DNA of 64,000 nt. Source: Sediminibacterium soli. GTDB taxonomy: Bacteria > Bacteroidota > Bacteroidia > Chitinophagales > Chitinophagaceae. The stretch is from NCBI RefSeq assembly GCF_009939225.1, contig NZ_JAACJR010000003.1, forward strand, positions 613,858 to 677,857, in the 5' to 3' direction. This document shows positions 54,113 through 63,967 of this stretch, in pieces (the stretch's first letter is position 1; each line of letters opens with the position of its first letter). Under the pieces are notes generated by a model that saw nothing but the letters and a program-made list of their open reading frames with translations, made no database searches and was not told the origin of the DNA. The translations under genes and the position numbers were made by a program.

Positions 54113-54144
54113 AAAAACCACCCTCAAAGCGAGGATGGCTTTTT
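54113..54144 (-). terminator. Terminator of gldJ
   Basis: CCACCCTC (54118-54125) pairs with GAGGATGG (54131-54138), one wobble, flanked by an A run and a T run. It begins about 19 nt after the gldJ stop. Confidence 0.8.
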
Positions 54145-54162
54145 GCTGTATTTACCTTTTCC

Positions 54163-55737
54163 TTATCTCTTGTTTCTTCTCGCAGGGAAAAACGTTCCTG
54201 TTTTTCCTTTGCGGGACAGTGTTTCGGGAGCGCCATAGTGTGTCATTGCGCAACGGAAACCCAATGTGTTCGTGCTGAGGTCTTCTTCGAGGAAACGGCG
54301 TGTTCCGGGGCTGAGCCAGTAAGCACGGTCGTTCCAGCTGCCGCCTTTGTAAACCCTCGATTTGTCGGAGATCAGCGTAGTGGTGCCATAGCTATACAAT
54401 ACATTGCTGGAGGAGTCGCCATCCAGGTAGTTGGTAGCATAGGACTTCTGGTAGTTGCGCCTGCTGCGCAGGGTGGAATCGTCTTCAGGGATCATTTTGA
54501 TACGACCCTTGTCATCCCGCAGGTTGCCCTGTCCGCCGCTCATATCCACCTTCTTGAATACGTTACCGCGGAACGGGTTAAAATCGTCTTCGCCTGCATT
54601 GGTAACCGGACGGTAAACATCGTTTACCCATTCGCTTACGTTGCCGCTCATATTATACAAACCAAAACCGTTGGGGATGAAAGAAGTCACTTCCGCAGGG
54701 ATGGCAGCGTTATCGTTCAAACCACCGGCAACACCCATGTTGTCACCCGCGCCGCGTTTGAAGTTGGCCATCATAGCGCCCTGGAAAGAACTCTTTTTCG
54801 TATAACGGATATTGTCGAAACCATCGTTTTTCCAGGCATATATCTGTTTGTTGGAGATCAGCTCTTCGCCGCGGCCACTGCCTTTCTTGGGTTTGCGCTG
54901 CGGGTTCTGCATGATATAACCATAGGCGGCATATTCCCATTCCGCTTCCGTAGGCAGGCGGTAGTCGCCATACAGGATACCGTCTTCAAACTTAACCGTG
55001 GTACGGGGTCGGCCCTGCGCATCTTTCAGCGGGTTGCTTTTTGAAGTGGCTGTTTTACCAGGGGTTGCCTGGTACTCGCCCATCAGGTAAGCTTTTGAGT
55101 TGAAATTATCCTGCCCGGCACCATTGATCTCTTTTTTGATGGAAGTTTTCTTGTCGAGATACCCCTTGTTCATCAGTTCCATCTGGTTAACACGGTCGGT
55201 ACGCCAGATACAGAAATCGGTGGCCTGTTTCCAGCTTACACCCACCACCGGGTAATAGTTATAGGAAGGATGACGGAAATAGTATTCAACATACGGTTCG
55301 TTGAACGCCAGCTCGCTTCTCCACACAAGTGTATCGGGTTTTGCCTGCTCCACAACGGAGTCCATACCGGCCTGGCCAAATACATTCTCCAGCCAGTACA
55401 GGTATTCACGGTAGTGAACGTTGGCCACTTCCGTTTTGTCGATAAAGAATGAGTTCACCGTTACGCGCCTGGGAATATTGTTCCAGTCGCCCATAACATC
55501 TTCCTGGGCCGCGCCCATGGTGAATGTACCGCCCTGCACAAAAACAAGACCCGGCGCTGTTTTGATATCCTTTGGTTGAGCAACGGCAAAATTGCCCTGG
55601 TCTTTATCGTTGTAGTTCCAGCCGGTGACAGAGGATTTTTCCTTTTTCTTTTTGATAAGACTGCAAGACGCCACAGAACCCGCAACGGCCATGAGCAGAA
55701 CCAGGTTTCTACCGGTTTTTAATAACTGCATTGTCAA
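54163..55737 (-). CDS. gldJ: Gliding/T9SS lipoprotein GldJ (SUMF1-like)
   Basis: A 524-residue lipoprotein with lipobox GSVASC (acyl-Cys25). The body is a formylglycine-generating-enzyme (SUMF1)-like fold: FVQGGTFTMGAAQEDVMGDW, RRVTVNSFFIDKTEVANVHY, YRLPTEAEWEYAAYG, NMSGNVSEWVNDVYRP and SRVYKGGSWNDRAYWLSPGTRRFL. GldJ and GldK share this fold; GldJ is preferred because in flavobacteria gldJ neighbours porU and porV, as here. GldJ is an outer-membrane lipoprotein needed for T9SS function and, where present, gliding. It does not by itself show that this strain glides. Confidence 0.88.
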   Translation of the reverse strand: MTMQLLKTGRNLVLLMAVAGSVASCSLIKKKKEKSSVTGWNYNDKDQGNFAVAQPKDIKTAPGLVFVQGGTFTMGAAQEDVMGDWNNIPRRVTVNSFFIDKTEVANVHYREYLYWLENVFGQAGMDSVVEQAKPDTLVWRSELAFNEPYVEYYFRHPSYNYYPVVGVSWKQATDFCIWRTDRVNQMELMNKGYLDKKTSIKKEINGAGQDNFNSKAYLMGEYQATPGKTATSKSNPLKDAQGRPRTTVKFEDGILYGDYRLPTEAEWEYAAYGYIMQNPQRKPKKGSGRGEELISNKQIYAWKNDGFDNIRYTKKSSFQGAMMANFKRGAGDNMGVAGGLNDNAAIPAEVTSFIPNGFGLYNMSGNVSEWVNDVYRPVTNAGEDDFNPFRGNVFKKVDMSGGQGNLRDDKGRIKMIPEDDSTLRSRRNYQKSYATNYLDGDSSSNVLYSYGTTTLISDKSRVYKGGSWNDRAYWLSPGTRRFLEEDLSTNTLGFRCAMTHYGAPETLSRKGKTGTFFPARRNKR

Positions 55738-55939
55738 TGGATTGAATTTTCGAAATGGTTTCTCTAAATAGGTACAGATGTGTCGATACGATTGGGTTTA
55801 GAGGCGTTGTTCTGCGAATATAGCTGTTTTCCCTTTATCCCGAAAAACGTCACTCTGTTACGAAAAGCCTAATTTTAGTTTGTGTTCTGTTGTCTGAAAT
55901 CTGTTGTTGTTTAGGGTTGTTAAACCCGCTATCACCCTG

Positions 55940-55973
55940 ACCCACAGACCATAAACCACCGACCATACGCCAA
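55940..55973 (+). repeat. Short ACCATA word array before porU
   Basis: GACC, CAGACCATA, AACCACC, GACCATACG follow one another just before the porU ATG. One-sided, no complementary half seen. Confidence 0.55.
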
Positions 55974-55977
55974 ATAT

Positions 55978-58900
55978 ATGCATCCGCGGAAGTTGCCCCT
56001 TGTAGTGTTCCTGGTGATTTTGCTGTCAACAACGGCCCGGGCGCAACGGTCCTGGTTGCCCCATTCCGCACTGGCTTCGGGCAATTGGTACAAGATAGCG
56101 GTAACCGGTGAGGGGGTATACCGGATCGATGTTTCTTTTCTTAATTCATTGGGAATCAATACGTCCGGATTAAATTCGGCCAACCTGCGCCTGTTTGGCA
56201 ACGGGGGCGCCATCTTGCCGGAGAGCAACGCCGCATCCCGTACCGATGACCTGTCCGAAAATGCGATAGAAGTGATGGATGGGGGCGACGGTCTTTTCAA
56301 CGGGCAGGACTACCTTCTTTTTTATGCAGCCGGGCCGCATATCTGGCTCAAAGACAGTACCAGACAGGGTTTCAGGCACCGGAAAAACCTGTATTCGGAT
56401 ACCGCTTATTATTTTTTAACGACAGACGGGCAGGGAAAAAGGGTGCGTCCGCAGTCGTCACCCGCCAATGCCACCGTTACTGTGAGCAGTTTCGACGAGC
56501 GCTATTACCACGAAAACGAGCTCACCAATTTCTTGCACAGCGGCAAGGAATGGTATGGGGAGGAATTCAGCAATAATCCGGGAGGCACCCTCTCCCGCAG
56601 TTTTTCCGTCGACTGGCCCGGTTTGCAGGTAAACGAGCCGGTAAAGCTGGTAACCAGCCTGGCGGCCAGGTCGGTGGGCGGTGCCGGCAGTTTTTTGGTA
56701 AAGCTCAACAACCAGACAGCCCAATCGGTGGGTTTGCCATCGGTAACGGGTTATTACCTCGACCCGTATGCGCAAACACAGACAGCGGCATCGGGTGTAT
56801 TGGCGGCCCAGTCAAAGCTCGATATCGGGATTACCTGGTCTTCGGCAGCCGCGGGTGCAAAGGGCTGGTTGAACTGGTTCGAGGTCTCCGGAAGAAGGGC
56901 GCTCGCAATCAACGGCACTGCCCCCTTGTTTTTCCGCGACTGGCGGTCGGTATCAGCGCAAACGGGTGTGTTCATCATAAACAATGCGTCCCCGGCCCTG
57001 GTTGTATGGGATATTACCCGGGCCGCGGAGCCGGAGAAAATGCAGACAACGGTATCGGGTACGCAGCTGCAATTTGCGAATGACCTGTCGAGGTTAAGGG
57101 AATACGCAGTGTTTACGCCGGCATCTTTGCCGCAGCCTGTGGCCATAGGAAAGATCGGTAACCAGGACCTGCACAACAGCGCAGCGGCGGACCTGCTGAT
57201 CATAACCGGTAATGGGCTTGTTTCAGAAGCGCAGCGGCTTGCCGCATTTCACCGGCAGAAAAACAATTATTCGGTGGTAGTTGCCACAACCGAGCAGATC
57301 GCCAATGAATTCGGATCGGGTACCGCCGATCCTTCGGCGCTGCGCGATTTTGTAAAGATGTATTACGATAAGGCCACCCGCAGCGGAACCAAAAAAACAG
57401 CCTGGCTGCTGTTGTTCGGAACCGCATCCTATCAATACCGCCCGGGAGATCCGGCAAGCCGCTCCCTGGTGCCGGGATATGAAAGCGACCAGTCGCTCGA
57501 CCCGCTGAACACCTATACCTCCGACGATTTCTTCGGCTTACTCGACGATAACGATGACATCACACGAAATGATCCGGCCATGCAGCTGGATATCGGTATC
57601 GGCAGGATACCCGCCAGAACCCTTGCCGAGGCAAAGACGATGGTTGATAAGATCATCCGCTATCATGCAAAACAAAGCCTGGGCGCCTGGAGAAACCAGG
57701 TGGTATATGTGGCAGACGATGGCGACCGGAACCTGCACCTGCAGGATGCGGAAAGCGTGTCGGCCACCGCTGCAACCGCCAACCCCGTGTACAACCCGTA
57801 TAAGATCTACCTGGATGCATACCCTGTTGCAGCGGGCAGCGGAGGCGCGCGTTACCCCGCAGTGAACGATGCCATCGTAAGCCAGCTGTTCAATGGCGCA
57901 TTGATCTTTAATTACAGCGGACACGGCAGCTACCAGCGGCTGGCTGAAGAAGCGGTGTTTACGCAAACGGAGCTGAACCGGCTGAACAATGCAGACAGAT
58001 TACCTCTGTTCGTCACCGCCAGCTGTGATTTTGCCCCGCACGACGACCCGGCGCTCAACTCGCTCGGTTCTGGTGTACTGATGGGCGGTAGCAACGGCGC
58101 AATCGCTTTGCTCACCACCACCCGCGTGGTATTTGCCTACAGCAACCGCCAGATAAACGATAATTACCTGAAACTGGCCCTGCGACAGGGTGCGGATGGA
58201 AAATACCCGGCACTTGGCCAGTGCCTGCAGCAGGCCAAGAACCTGACCATGCAAACCACGGGAGATGTGATCAATAACCGCAAATTCACCCTGCTGGGCG
58301 ACCCCGCCATGCAGCTGGGTTTTCCTGAATTAGGCCTGCGGCTCATGAAAATGAACGATCGGCCCATCGGCGGCACAGATACCCTGCAGGCAATGGGCAA
58401 ATACCGGTTTGACGGCGAAGTGACAGATATATCCGGGAACAGGGTGCCCGGTTTTTCGGGGAGGCTGACGGCCACCGTATTCGACAAACCCCAGCAGGTA
58501 AAAACCCTGGGTAATGATGCCGCCAGTCCGGTTACCACGTTTACGCAGCAGGCAGGTATATTGTATAAAGGCGATGTAACGGTTACAGACGGAAAATTCC
58601 GCTTTGAGTTCATCATGCCCAAAGACATCAACTACCAGGTGGGTACAGGAAGGATCAGCCTGTATGCGGATGATGGCGTGCGTGCGGCCAATGGTGTTGA
58701 CACTTCTTTCCGGGTAGGCGGCACCGGCAGCAGGTTTGTTGTTGACACAAAAGGTCCCGATATACAGGCATTCATCAACGATGACAGGTTCCGGGACGGC
58801 GGGCTGGCCAACGAGAATCCGGTGTTGCTGCTGAAGCTTTTTGATTCATCGGGTATCAGCATCTCGGGTTATGGCATCGGTCATGATATAACCGCGGTTA

Positions 58901-59400
58901 TCGATGGCAATGAGCGAAATGTGCTGGTATTGAACCATTACTACACCGCCGATACGGACAGTTACCAATCGGGCCGCCTGAGCTACCAGCTTCCATTGCT
59001 GGAGGAGGGCCAGCATACCATCCGTATAAAGGCCTGGGATGTGGCAAACAATTCAAGCGAAGTGAGCATCCGTTTCTGGGTGGCGAGGCAGGAAAAGCTG
59101 CAGGTGAGCAATGTCCGCAATTTCCCCAACCCTTTTGCAGGGTCCACCACTTTCGGTTTTGAGCATAACCAGCCCAATACCGACCTGGATGTGTCGATTG
59201 GGATTTATACCGCCAGCGGTTCGCTGGTAAAACAGATCCGCCAGGTAGTTAACACCAGTGGAAGCCGCAATTGCGAGATAAATTGGGGGGGAGACAATAC
59301 AGCGGGTGCAAAACTGCCAAAAGGTATTTATATTTACCGTGTTGCCGTAAAAGCGCGCGGACAGCAGCAGACCATAAGTGGCCAGTTGATCATTCTCTAA
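55978..59400 (+). CDS. porU: T9SS sortase PorU (C25-like peptidase)
   Basis: Cell-surface cysteine protease that removes the C-terminal signal from T9SS cargo and attaches cargo to the surface glycolipid. 1140 residues, usual size. Signal peptide MHPRKLPLVVFLVILLSTTARAQ. The gingipain-type (C25) domain carries the dyad FNYSGHGSYQ (His649) and FVTASCDFAP (Cys683), close to the His/Cys spacing in P. gingivalis PorU. Its own C-terminal domain starts near VRNFPNPFAGSTTFGFEHNQ and ends TISGQLIIL. porV follows 180 bp downstream and gldJ is divergent, 240 bp away. Confidence 0.93.
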   Translation: MHPRKLPLVVFLVILLSTTARAQRSWLPHSALASGNWYKIAVTGEGVYRIDVSFLNSLGINTSGLNSANLRLFGNGGAILPESNAASRTDDLSENAIEVMDGGDGLFNGQDYLLFYAAGPHIWLKDSTRQGFRHRKNLYSDTAYYFLTTDGQGKRVRPQSSPANATVTVSSFDERYYHENELTNFLHSGKEWYGEEFSNNPGGTLSRSFSVDWPGLQVNEPVKLVTSLAARSVGGAGSFLVKLNNQTAQSVGLPSVTGYYLDPYAQTQTAASGVLAAQSKLDIGITWSSAAAGAKGWLNWFEVSGRRALAINGTAPLFFRDWRSVSAQTGVFIINNASPALVVWDITRAAEPEKMQTTVSGTQLQFANDLSRLREYAVFTPASLPQPVAIGKIGNQDLHNSAAADLLIITGNGLVSEAQRLAAFHRQKNNYSVVVATTEQIANEFGSGTADPSALRDFVKMYYDKATRSGTKKTAWLLLFGTASYQYRPGDPASRSLVPGYESDQSLDPLNTYTSDDFFGLLDDNDDITRNDPAMQLDIGIGRIPARTLAEAKTMVDKIIRYHAKQSLGAWRNQVVYVADDGDRNLHLQDAESVSATAATANPVYNPYKIYLDAYPVAAGSGGARYPAVNDAIVSQLFNGALIFNYSGHGSYQRLAEEAVFTQTELNRLNNADRLPLFVTASCDFAPHDDPALNSLGSGVLMGGSNGAIALLTTTRVVFAYSNRQINDNYLKLALRQGADGKYPALGQCLQQAKNLTMQTTGDVINNRKFTLLGDPAMQLGFPELGLRLMKMNDRPIGGTDTLQAMGKYRFDGEVTDISGNRVPGFSGRLTATVFDKPQQVKTLGNDAASPVTTFTQQAGILYKGDVTVTDGKFRFEFIMPKDINYQVGTGRISLYADDGVRAANGVDTSFRVGGTGSRFVVDTKGPDIQAFINDDRFRDGGLANENPVLLLKLFDSSGISISGYGIGHDITAVIDGNERNVLVLNHYYTADTDSYQSGRLSYQLPLLEEGQHTIRIKAWDVANNSSEVSIRFWVARQEKLQVSNVRNFPNPFAGSTTFGFEHNQPNTDLDVSIGIYTASGSLVKQIRQVVNTSGSRNCEINWGGDNTAGAKLPKGIYIYRVAVKARGQQQTISGQLIIL

Positions 59401-59580
59401 ATCATCTGAATGAATTGATTTCTACCCGTTTACGAATTAAGAGTTTATTTTGCAAAAACCGGTTGGGATCGGGTGTGACAGGCGTTTATAAAAGATTTTC
59501 ATAATCTTTTACACCCCGGCAAGCGGAAAGAGAAAAAATAGGCTCTTAATGTATCAATTGAAAAAATCAAAACTTTCTTG

Positions 59581-60732
59581 ATGAGTTCATTAGTGAAAAG
59601 AACCGGGGTGGCGGTATTGGCCGCAGTACTTTCGGTGGTATCCGCAAATGCGCAGAGCCAGTCAGTCAATATCGTTTCAACCGCGGTGCCTTTTCTCCGT
59701 ATTTCCCCCGATGCCCGTGCCGGCGGTATGGGCGATCTGGGCATAGCCACATCGGCCGATGGCAATGCGCCTTTCTGGAATATTGCCAAAATACCCACGG
59801 CAAAGAAAAAAACGACCATCGCGCTGAACTATACGCCCTGGTTAAAAGACCTGGGACTGAATGATGTATACCTGGCCAGCGCGGCTTTTGCGCACAAACT
59901 GGATGAACAGAGCGCCCTATCGTCTTCCCTCCGTTATTTCAGTCTCGGTAATATCCAGCTGACGGATTATTCCGGTAATGTGCTGAATACGGTAAAACCC
60001 AGCGAATTCAGTTTTGACGCGGGTTATACAAGGGTATTGAACCAGAAACTGAGCATCGGCGTAGCCCTGCGGTACATCAATTCGCGGCTGGTGGTGGGCG
60101 ATGTGGGCACCGGCGTGGTGTACAAGGCGGGCAATGCGGTGGCGGGTGACATCTCATTATTTTACAACGGCATCAATGAGAGCGGGGATGGTTTTACCTG
60201 GGGAGTGGTAGCTTCCAACCTGGGAAGCAAGATCGGTTATACCAATGATTCGCGTAACAAGGATTTTATACCGGCCAACCTGGGTTTCGGTGCCGCCTAC
60301 ACAAAAACGCTTAGCGAAAACAACAAGCTGACTTTTGGTGTAGACCTGAACAAACTGCTGGTGCCCGCGGTGCCGGCGGCCACGGGTAACTATGCCAGGG
60401 ACTCCGCCAACCTGGCCGACTACCGCGAGCGGGGCGTGATCTCCAGCTACCTGAAATCGTTCAACGACGGTTCGGGTATGCTCAATTCGATACAGGCATC
60501 GATAGGCGGCGAATACAACTATAACGACCAGTTCTTTTTCCGTGCCGGCTATTTCTACGAGCATGCCAGTCGCGGCAACCGCAAATTTTTCTCCCTGGGC
60601 GCCGGTTTTTCGATGGACCTGCTCAGTGTGAACCTGTCCTACCTGGTACCCTCCGGCAGCGGTGTAACCAGGAACCCCCTGTCGAATACCCTGCGTTTTG
60701 GCATCATATTCAACCTGGGACAGCCGGATTAG
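59581..60732 (+). CDS. porV: T9SS outer-membrane shuttle protein PorV (LptO)
   Basis: A 383-residue outer-membrane beta-barrel of the FadL-like PorV type that shuttles T9SS cargo from the translocon to PorU. The signal peptide is followed by VNIVSTAVPFLRISPDARAGGMGDLGIATSADGNAPFWNIAK, the family hallmark. Barrel strands continue to SNTLRFGIIFNLGQPD with a C-terminal Phe-rich strand. The ATG at 59581 is preferred over the TTG one codon upstream. Between porU and porV an AAAAGATT/AATCTTTT hairpin (59490-59510) may trim or attenuate the transcript. Confidence 0.93.
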   Translation: MSSLVKRTGVAVLAAVLSVVSANAQSQSVNIVSTAVPFLRISPDARAGGMGDLGIATSADGNAPFWNIAKIPTAKKKTTIALNYTPWLKDLGLNDVYLASAAFAHKLDEQSALSSSLRYFSLGNIQLTDYSGNVLNTVKPSEFSFDAGYTRVLNQKLSIGVALRYINSRLVVGDVGTGVVYKAGNAVAGDISLFYNGINESGDGFTWGVVASNLGSKIGYTNDSRNKDFIPANLGFGAAYTKTLSENNKLTFGVDLNKLLVPAVPAATGNYARDSANLADYRERGVISSYLKSFNDGSGMLNSIQASIGGEYNYNDQFFFRAGYFYEHASRGNRKFFSLGAGFSMDLLSVNLSYLVPSGSGVTRNPLSNTLRFGIIFNLGQPD

Positions 60733-60734
60733 CG

Positions 60735-60846
60735 GGTAAAATCAAAAGTCAATCGCTAATCAGCAATCCGCGGTCGGCAATCGGTATTTGCCAATTGTCG
60801 CCCCCAATTCCTATTTTTGAATTTTTACTATTGAATTTCGATTTCC
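60735..60846 (+). repeat. AATCGGTAATTG-type word array between porV and ispF, with promoter
   Basis: Words such as GTCAATCGC, CAGCAATCC, GGCAATCGG, GCCAATTG and, in the second half, GAATTTTTACTATTGAATTTC are loosely complementary across the gap. Embedded at 60812-60819 is TATTTTTG, with TTTG 21 nt upstream at 60787, a likely ispF promoter. Confidence 0.55.
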
Positions 60847-60847
60847 C

Positions 60848-61336
60848 ATGGGCTTCCGCATCGGTTATGGCATTGATTATCACCAATTGGTCGAGGGGCG
60901 CGATCTGTTCATCGGCGGGGTAAAGATCCCGCACCACAAAGGTGCGCTGGGGCACAGTGATGCGGATGTATTGCTGCATGCCATCTGCGATGCCATGCTT
61001 GGGGCGCTGGCCTTGGGTGATATCGGGGTGCATTTCCCGGATACATCGGCGGAATTTAAGGATATTGACAGTAAGATCCTGCTGGCGCGTACGCAGGAAT
61101 TGGTCAAAAAGGAAGGATATTCCATCGTAAACATCGATGCAACACTCTGCCTCGAAGCCCCCAAAATAAAGCCTTATGTGCCGCAGATGCAGGAAACGAT
61201 CGCGGCTATCCTGGGGATAACCATGCGAGACATATCCATAAAGGCAACTACCATGGAAAGAATGGGGTTTGTGGGGAGAGAGGAGGGGTTGGTGGCGCAT
61301 GCGGTTTGTTTGCTTGGGAAAAACACTAAGGATTGA
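60848..61336 (+). CDS. ispF: 2-C-methyl-D-erythritol 2,4-cyclodiphosphate synthase
   Basis: Converts CDP-ME 2-phosphate to the cyclic diphosphate in the non-mevalonate isoprenoid pathway; forms homotrimers with zinc. 162 residues. Metal ligands Asp10 and His12 (GIDYHQL) and His44 (LLHAICDAM) are intact, as are [22 protein letters not shown] and [18 protein letters not shown]. Other MEP-pathway genes are not in the window. Confidence 0.96.
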   Translation: MGFRIGYGIDYHQLVEGRDLFIGGVKIPHHKGALGHSDADVLLHAICDAMLGALALGDIGVHFPDTSAEFKDIDSKILLARTQELVKKEGYSIVNIDATLCLEAPKIKPYVPQMQETIAAILGITMRDISIKATTMERMGFVGREEGLVAHAVCLLGKNTKD

Positions 61337-61578
61337 GAGCTGCGACCGAACAGAATGCGGTTCCCATATTTGTAATCGGTTTCACTTCTATTATAGTAGA
61401 CAACATCAAATAGCAGGGCGTCGGAGTGAAATGTCTCATAGTAATTAAAAGGTAGATTTAGAAATCCCAATCCCAGTCTGCCTATCAAAGCCTGTCTATA
61501 AATCAGTCAATCTTCCTAACCTAAACAGTTTTTTCAATATCTTGCAATCCTTTAACGGCTATTTATAACAAGTATTGA
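61337..61578 (-). other. Gap with possible coding relic and shift to AT-rich DNA
   Basis: About 240 bp. On the minus strand, 61345-61505 reads without a stop as LGLGFLNLPFNYYETFHSDA and continues LLFDVVYYNRSETDYKYGNR, protein-like but with no start and running into ispF antisense. It may be the relic of an outer-membrane or secreted protein. Base composition becomes AT-richer from here rightward. Confidence 0.35.
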
Positions 61579-62688
61579 ATGAAAAAGGCGCTTATTACAG
61601 GTATTACCGGGCAGGATGGAGCTTATCTTGCAGAGCTATTGCTAAATAAGGGATATGAAGTTCATGGTATTAAAAGAAGAAGTTCTCTTTTTAACACTGG
61701 AAGAATCGACCACTTATATGAAGATTCGCATGTACCTCATAGACATTTGACGCTCCATTATGGTGATCTTACAGATTCTACAAACCTGATACGTATTATC
61801 CAGGAAGTAAAACCGGACGAAATCTATAATCTTGCAGCCATGAGCCATGTGCATGTAAGTTTTGAGACGCCGGAATATACAGCCAATGCAGATGGTATTG
61901 GAACTTTGCGGATACTTGAAGCTGTTCGTTTACTTGGATTGACAAAGAAAACAAAAATATATCAAGCCTCCACATCTGAATTATATGGATTGGTACAGGC
62001 GGTACCACAAACCGAAACAACCCCTTTTTACCCCCGTTCGCCCTATGCGGTAGCTAAATTATATGCTTATTGGATAACGGTAAATTATCGCGAAGCCTAT
62101 GATATGTTTGCCTGCAATGGTATTCTGTTTAATCATGAATCACCGCTTCGGGGTGAAACTTTTGTAACACGAAAAATTACCCGTGCCGTTGCAAAGATTG
62201 CTCTTGGTTTACAAGATACCGTATATCTTGGGAATCTTGATGCCAAACGCGACTGGGGACATGCAAAAGATTATGTAGAAGGGATGTGGCGGATTTTACA
62301 GCAGGATATACCTGAAGACTTTGTATTGGCTACCGGCATTACAACATCGATCCGCGAATTTGTAAAAATGGCTTTTGCCGAAGTCGGGATGGAACTTGCT
62401 TTTGAAGGTGAAGCTGGAGGCGAAATTGCAAAGGTGGTGACCTGTAGCAGCAAATACCAGATACCGGTCGGGCAGGTAGTGGTAAAAGTAGACCCACGTT
62501 ATTATCGTCCAACGGAAGTGGATCTGTTAATCGGAGATCCTTCCAAAGCAAATAAAAAACTAGGGTGGGTTCCTAGCTACACACTAGCAGGGATGGTAGC
62601 AGAAATGGTAGCAAGCGATCTTACATTGTTTGCAAAGGAGGAGTTTTTGAAAAAGCATGGGTATGAGGTGAAGAATGAATTCGAATAG
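61579..62688 (+). CDS. gmd: GDP-mannose 4,6-dehydratase
   Basis: First step from GDP-mannose to GDP-L-fucose (or GDP-rhamnose/perosamine), producing GDP-4-keto-6-deoxymannose. 369 residues, short-chain dehydrogenase fold. NADP site [15 protein letters not shown] (Gly8-Gly11-Gly14), family segment [18 protein letters not shown], catalytic region ASTSELYG and [21 protein letters not shown] (Tyr-x3-Lys), and substrate loop [16 protein letters not shown]. fcl follows after 216 bp in the same direction, completing the GDP-fucose route. Confidence 0.96.
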   Translation: MKKALITGITGQDGAYLAELLLNKGYEVHGIKRRSSLFNTGRIDHLYEDSHVPHRHLTLHYGDLTDSTNLIRIIQEVKPDEIYNLAAMSHVHVSFETPEYTANADGIGTLRILEAVRLLGLTKKTKIYQASTSELYGLVQAVPQTETTPFYPRSPYAVAKLYAYWITVNYREAYDMFACNGILFNHESPLRGETFVTRKITRAVAKIALGLQDTVYLGNLDAKRDWGHAKDYVEGMWRILQQDIPEDFVLATGITTSIREFVKMAFAEVGMELAFEGEAGGEIAKVVTCSSKYQIPVGQVVVKVDPRYYRPTEVDLLIGDPSKANKKLGWVPSYTLAGMVAEMVASDLTLFAKEEFLKKHGYEVKNEFE

Positions 62689-62859
62689 AGTGATAGCTGC
62701 TGGTCTTTAGTTGTTTATCAACAGTCATTGGTGCGACATTACATTGATTGACTCGCAGACGCTATCTAAAACCACACAAAAGCTAATAAAGTTGAGGCTG
62801 AACGTGTAAAATCCGGGATTCTGAAAACGAATCTACTAAGACCAAATCGAAGCGAAGAT

Positions 62860-62903
62860 CCCAGAAGCCGCAGAAGCCAATAGCCAAAGACTAAAGACTT
62901 CGA
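62860..62903 (+). repeat. AGAAGCC/AGACTA word array before fcl
   Basis: CAGAAGCCG, CAGAAGCCAAT, AGCCAAAGACT, AAAGACT run head to tail directly before the fcl ATG. One-sided. The rest of the 216-bp gmd-fcl gap shows nothing else. Confidence 0.55.
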
Positions 62904-62904
62904 A

Positions 62905-63837
62905 ATGGAAAAACACGCAAAAATCTATATTGCCGGTCACCGTGGAATGGTGGGAAGTGCTATCGTTCGCAAACTGGAGAAGGAAGGGTATGTGAATTTA
63001 CTTACTTGTACTTCACAGGAACTGGACCTGCGTTGTCAGAAATCTGTAAATGATTTTTTTGACAAAGAAAGGCCCGATTACGTTTTCCTTGCCGCTGGAA
63101 AAGTAGGCGGTATCGTCGCTAATAATACCCTTCGCGCAGAATTTATTTACGATAATCTGATGATTGAGGCGAATGTGATTCATGCAGCTTATCTCTATAA
63201 AGTTTCCAAACTTCTTTTTTTAGGGTCCTCTTGTATTTACCCAAAACTGGCGCCGCAGCCTTTAAAAGAGGAATACTTGCTGCAGGGGTATCTTGAAGAA
63301 ACCAACCGACCTTATGCTGTTGCTAAAATAGCAGGTATTGAAATGTGCAATTCCTATCGCGATCAATACGGCTGCAATTTTATTGCTGCAATGCCTACGA
63401 ATTTATATGGCCCCAACGATAATTATGATCCGGAAAAATCACATGTGCTTCCTGCATTGATCCGGAGGTGTATCACCGCAGTAAAGACCGGAGATAAAGA
63501 AGTGCTTATTTGGGGTACTGGCAGTCCCAAAAGAGAATTTTTGCATGTGGACGATCTGGCAGCAGCCTGTTTATTCCTGATGAATCATTTCGAAGAAAGA
63601 GGCTTCCTGAATATAGGAACAGGTGAAGATCTATCTATTATAGAGTTGGCCGAAATGGTAGGCAGAATTACCGGCTTCACCGGGAGAATTCGAACAGACC
63701 CATCCAAACCAGATGGTACACCCCGTAAATTAATGGATGTGACTAGACTTCACCAATTGGGTTGGAAAGCTTCTATCAGTTTAGAAGAAGGGATTAGGAG
63801 AGTGTATGAGGACGTAAAAGAGAGATTCGGACTTTAG
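62905..63837 (+). CDS. fcl: GDP-L-fucose synthase
   Basis: Epimerase-reductase that turns GDP-4-keto-6-deoxymannose into GDP-L-fucose with NADPH. 310 residues, usual length. NADP site [18 protein letters not shown] (Gly11-x2-Gly14-x2-Gly17), catalytic Ser in [16 protein letters not shown], Tyr-x3-Lys in [13 protein letters not shown], and family segment [23 protein letters not shown]. It works with Gmd upstream; GDP-fucose would feed surface polysaccharide or protein glycosylation. A terminator follows at 63921-63967. Confidence 0.96.
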   Translation: MEKHAKIYIAGHRGMVGSAIVRKLEKEGYVNLLTCTSQELDLRCQKSVNDFFDKERPDYVFLAAGKVGGIVANNTLRAEFIYDNLMIEANVIHAAYLYKVSKLLFLGSSCIYPKLAPQPLKEEYLLQGYLEETNRPYAVAKIAGIEMCNSYRDQYGCNFIAAMPTNLYGPNDNYDPEKSHVLPALIRRCITAVKTGDKEVLIWGTGSPKREFLHVDDLAAACLFLMNHFEERGFLNIGTGEDLSIIELAEMVGRITGFTGRIRTDPSKPDGTPRKLMDVTRLHQLGWKASISLEEGIRRVYEDVKERFGL

Positions 63838-63920
63838 CTATATATAAAACTTGGCAGTTGCTCCGCCTCTGTGGGGTTTGTAAAATGAACTGTGTCAAAG
63901 AATAACTTGATTATAGTTTA

Positions 63921-63967
63921 AAAGAGGCGGTGTCGGCTCCATCCACAGAGCAAGGCACCGCCTCTTT
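63921..63967 (+). terminator. Terminator downstream of fcl
   Basis: AAAGAGGCGGTG (63921-63932) pairs perfectly with CACCGCCTCTTT (63956-63967), followed by more T. The 23-nt loop contains CCACAGAG, complementary to CTCTGTGG further upstream near 63865, so an alternative fold exists. Confidence 0.82.

Noticed and set aside
59490..59510. Terminator between porU and porV
   Set aside because: The stem is A/T-only with no T run placed for termination; at most a weak attenuator or processing site.
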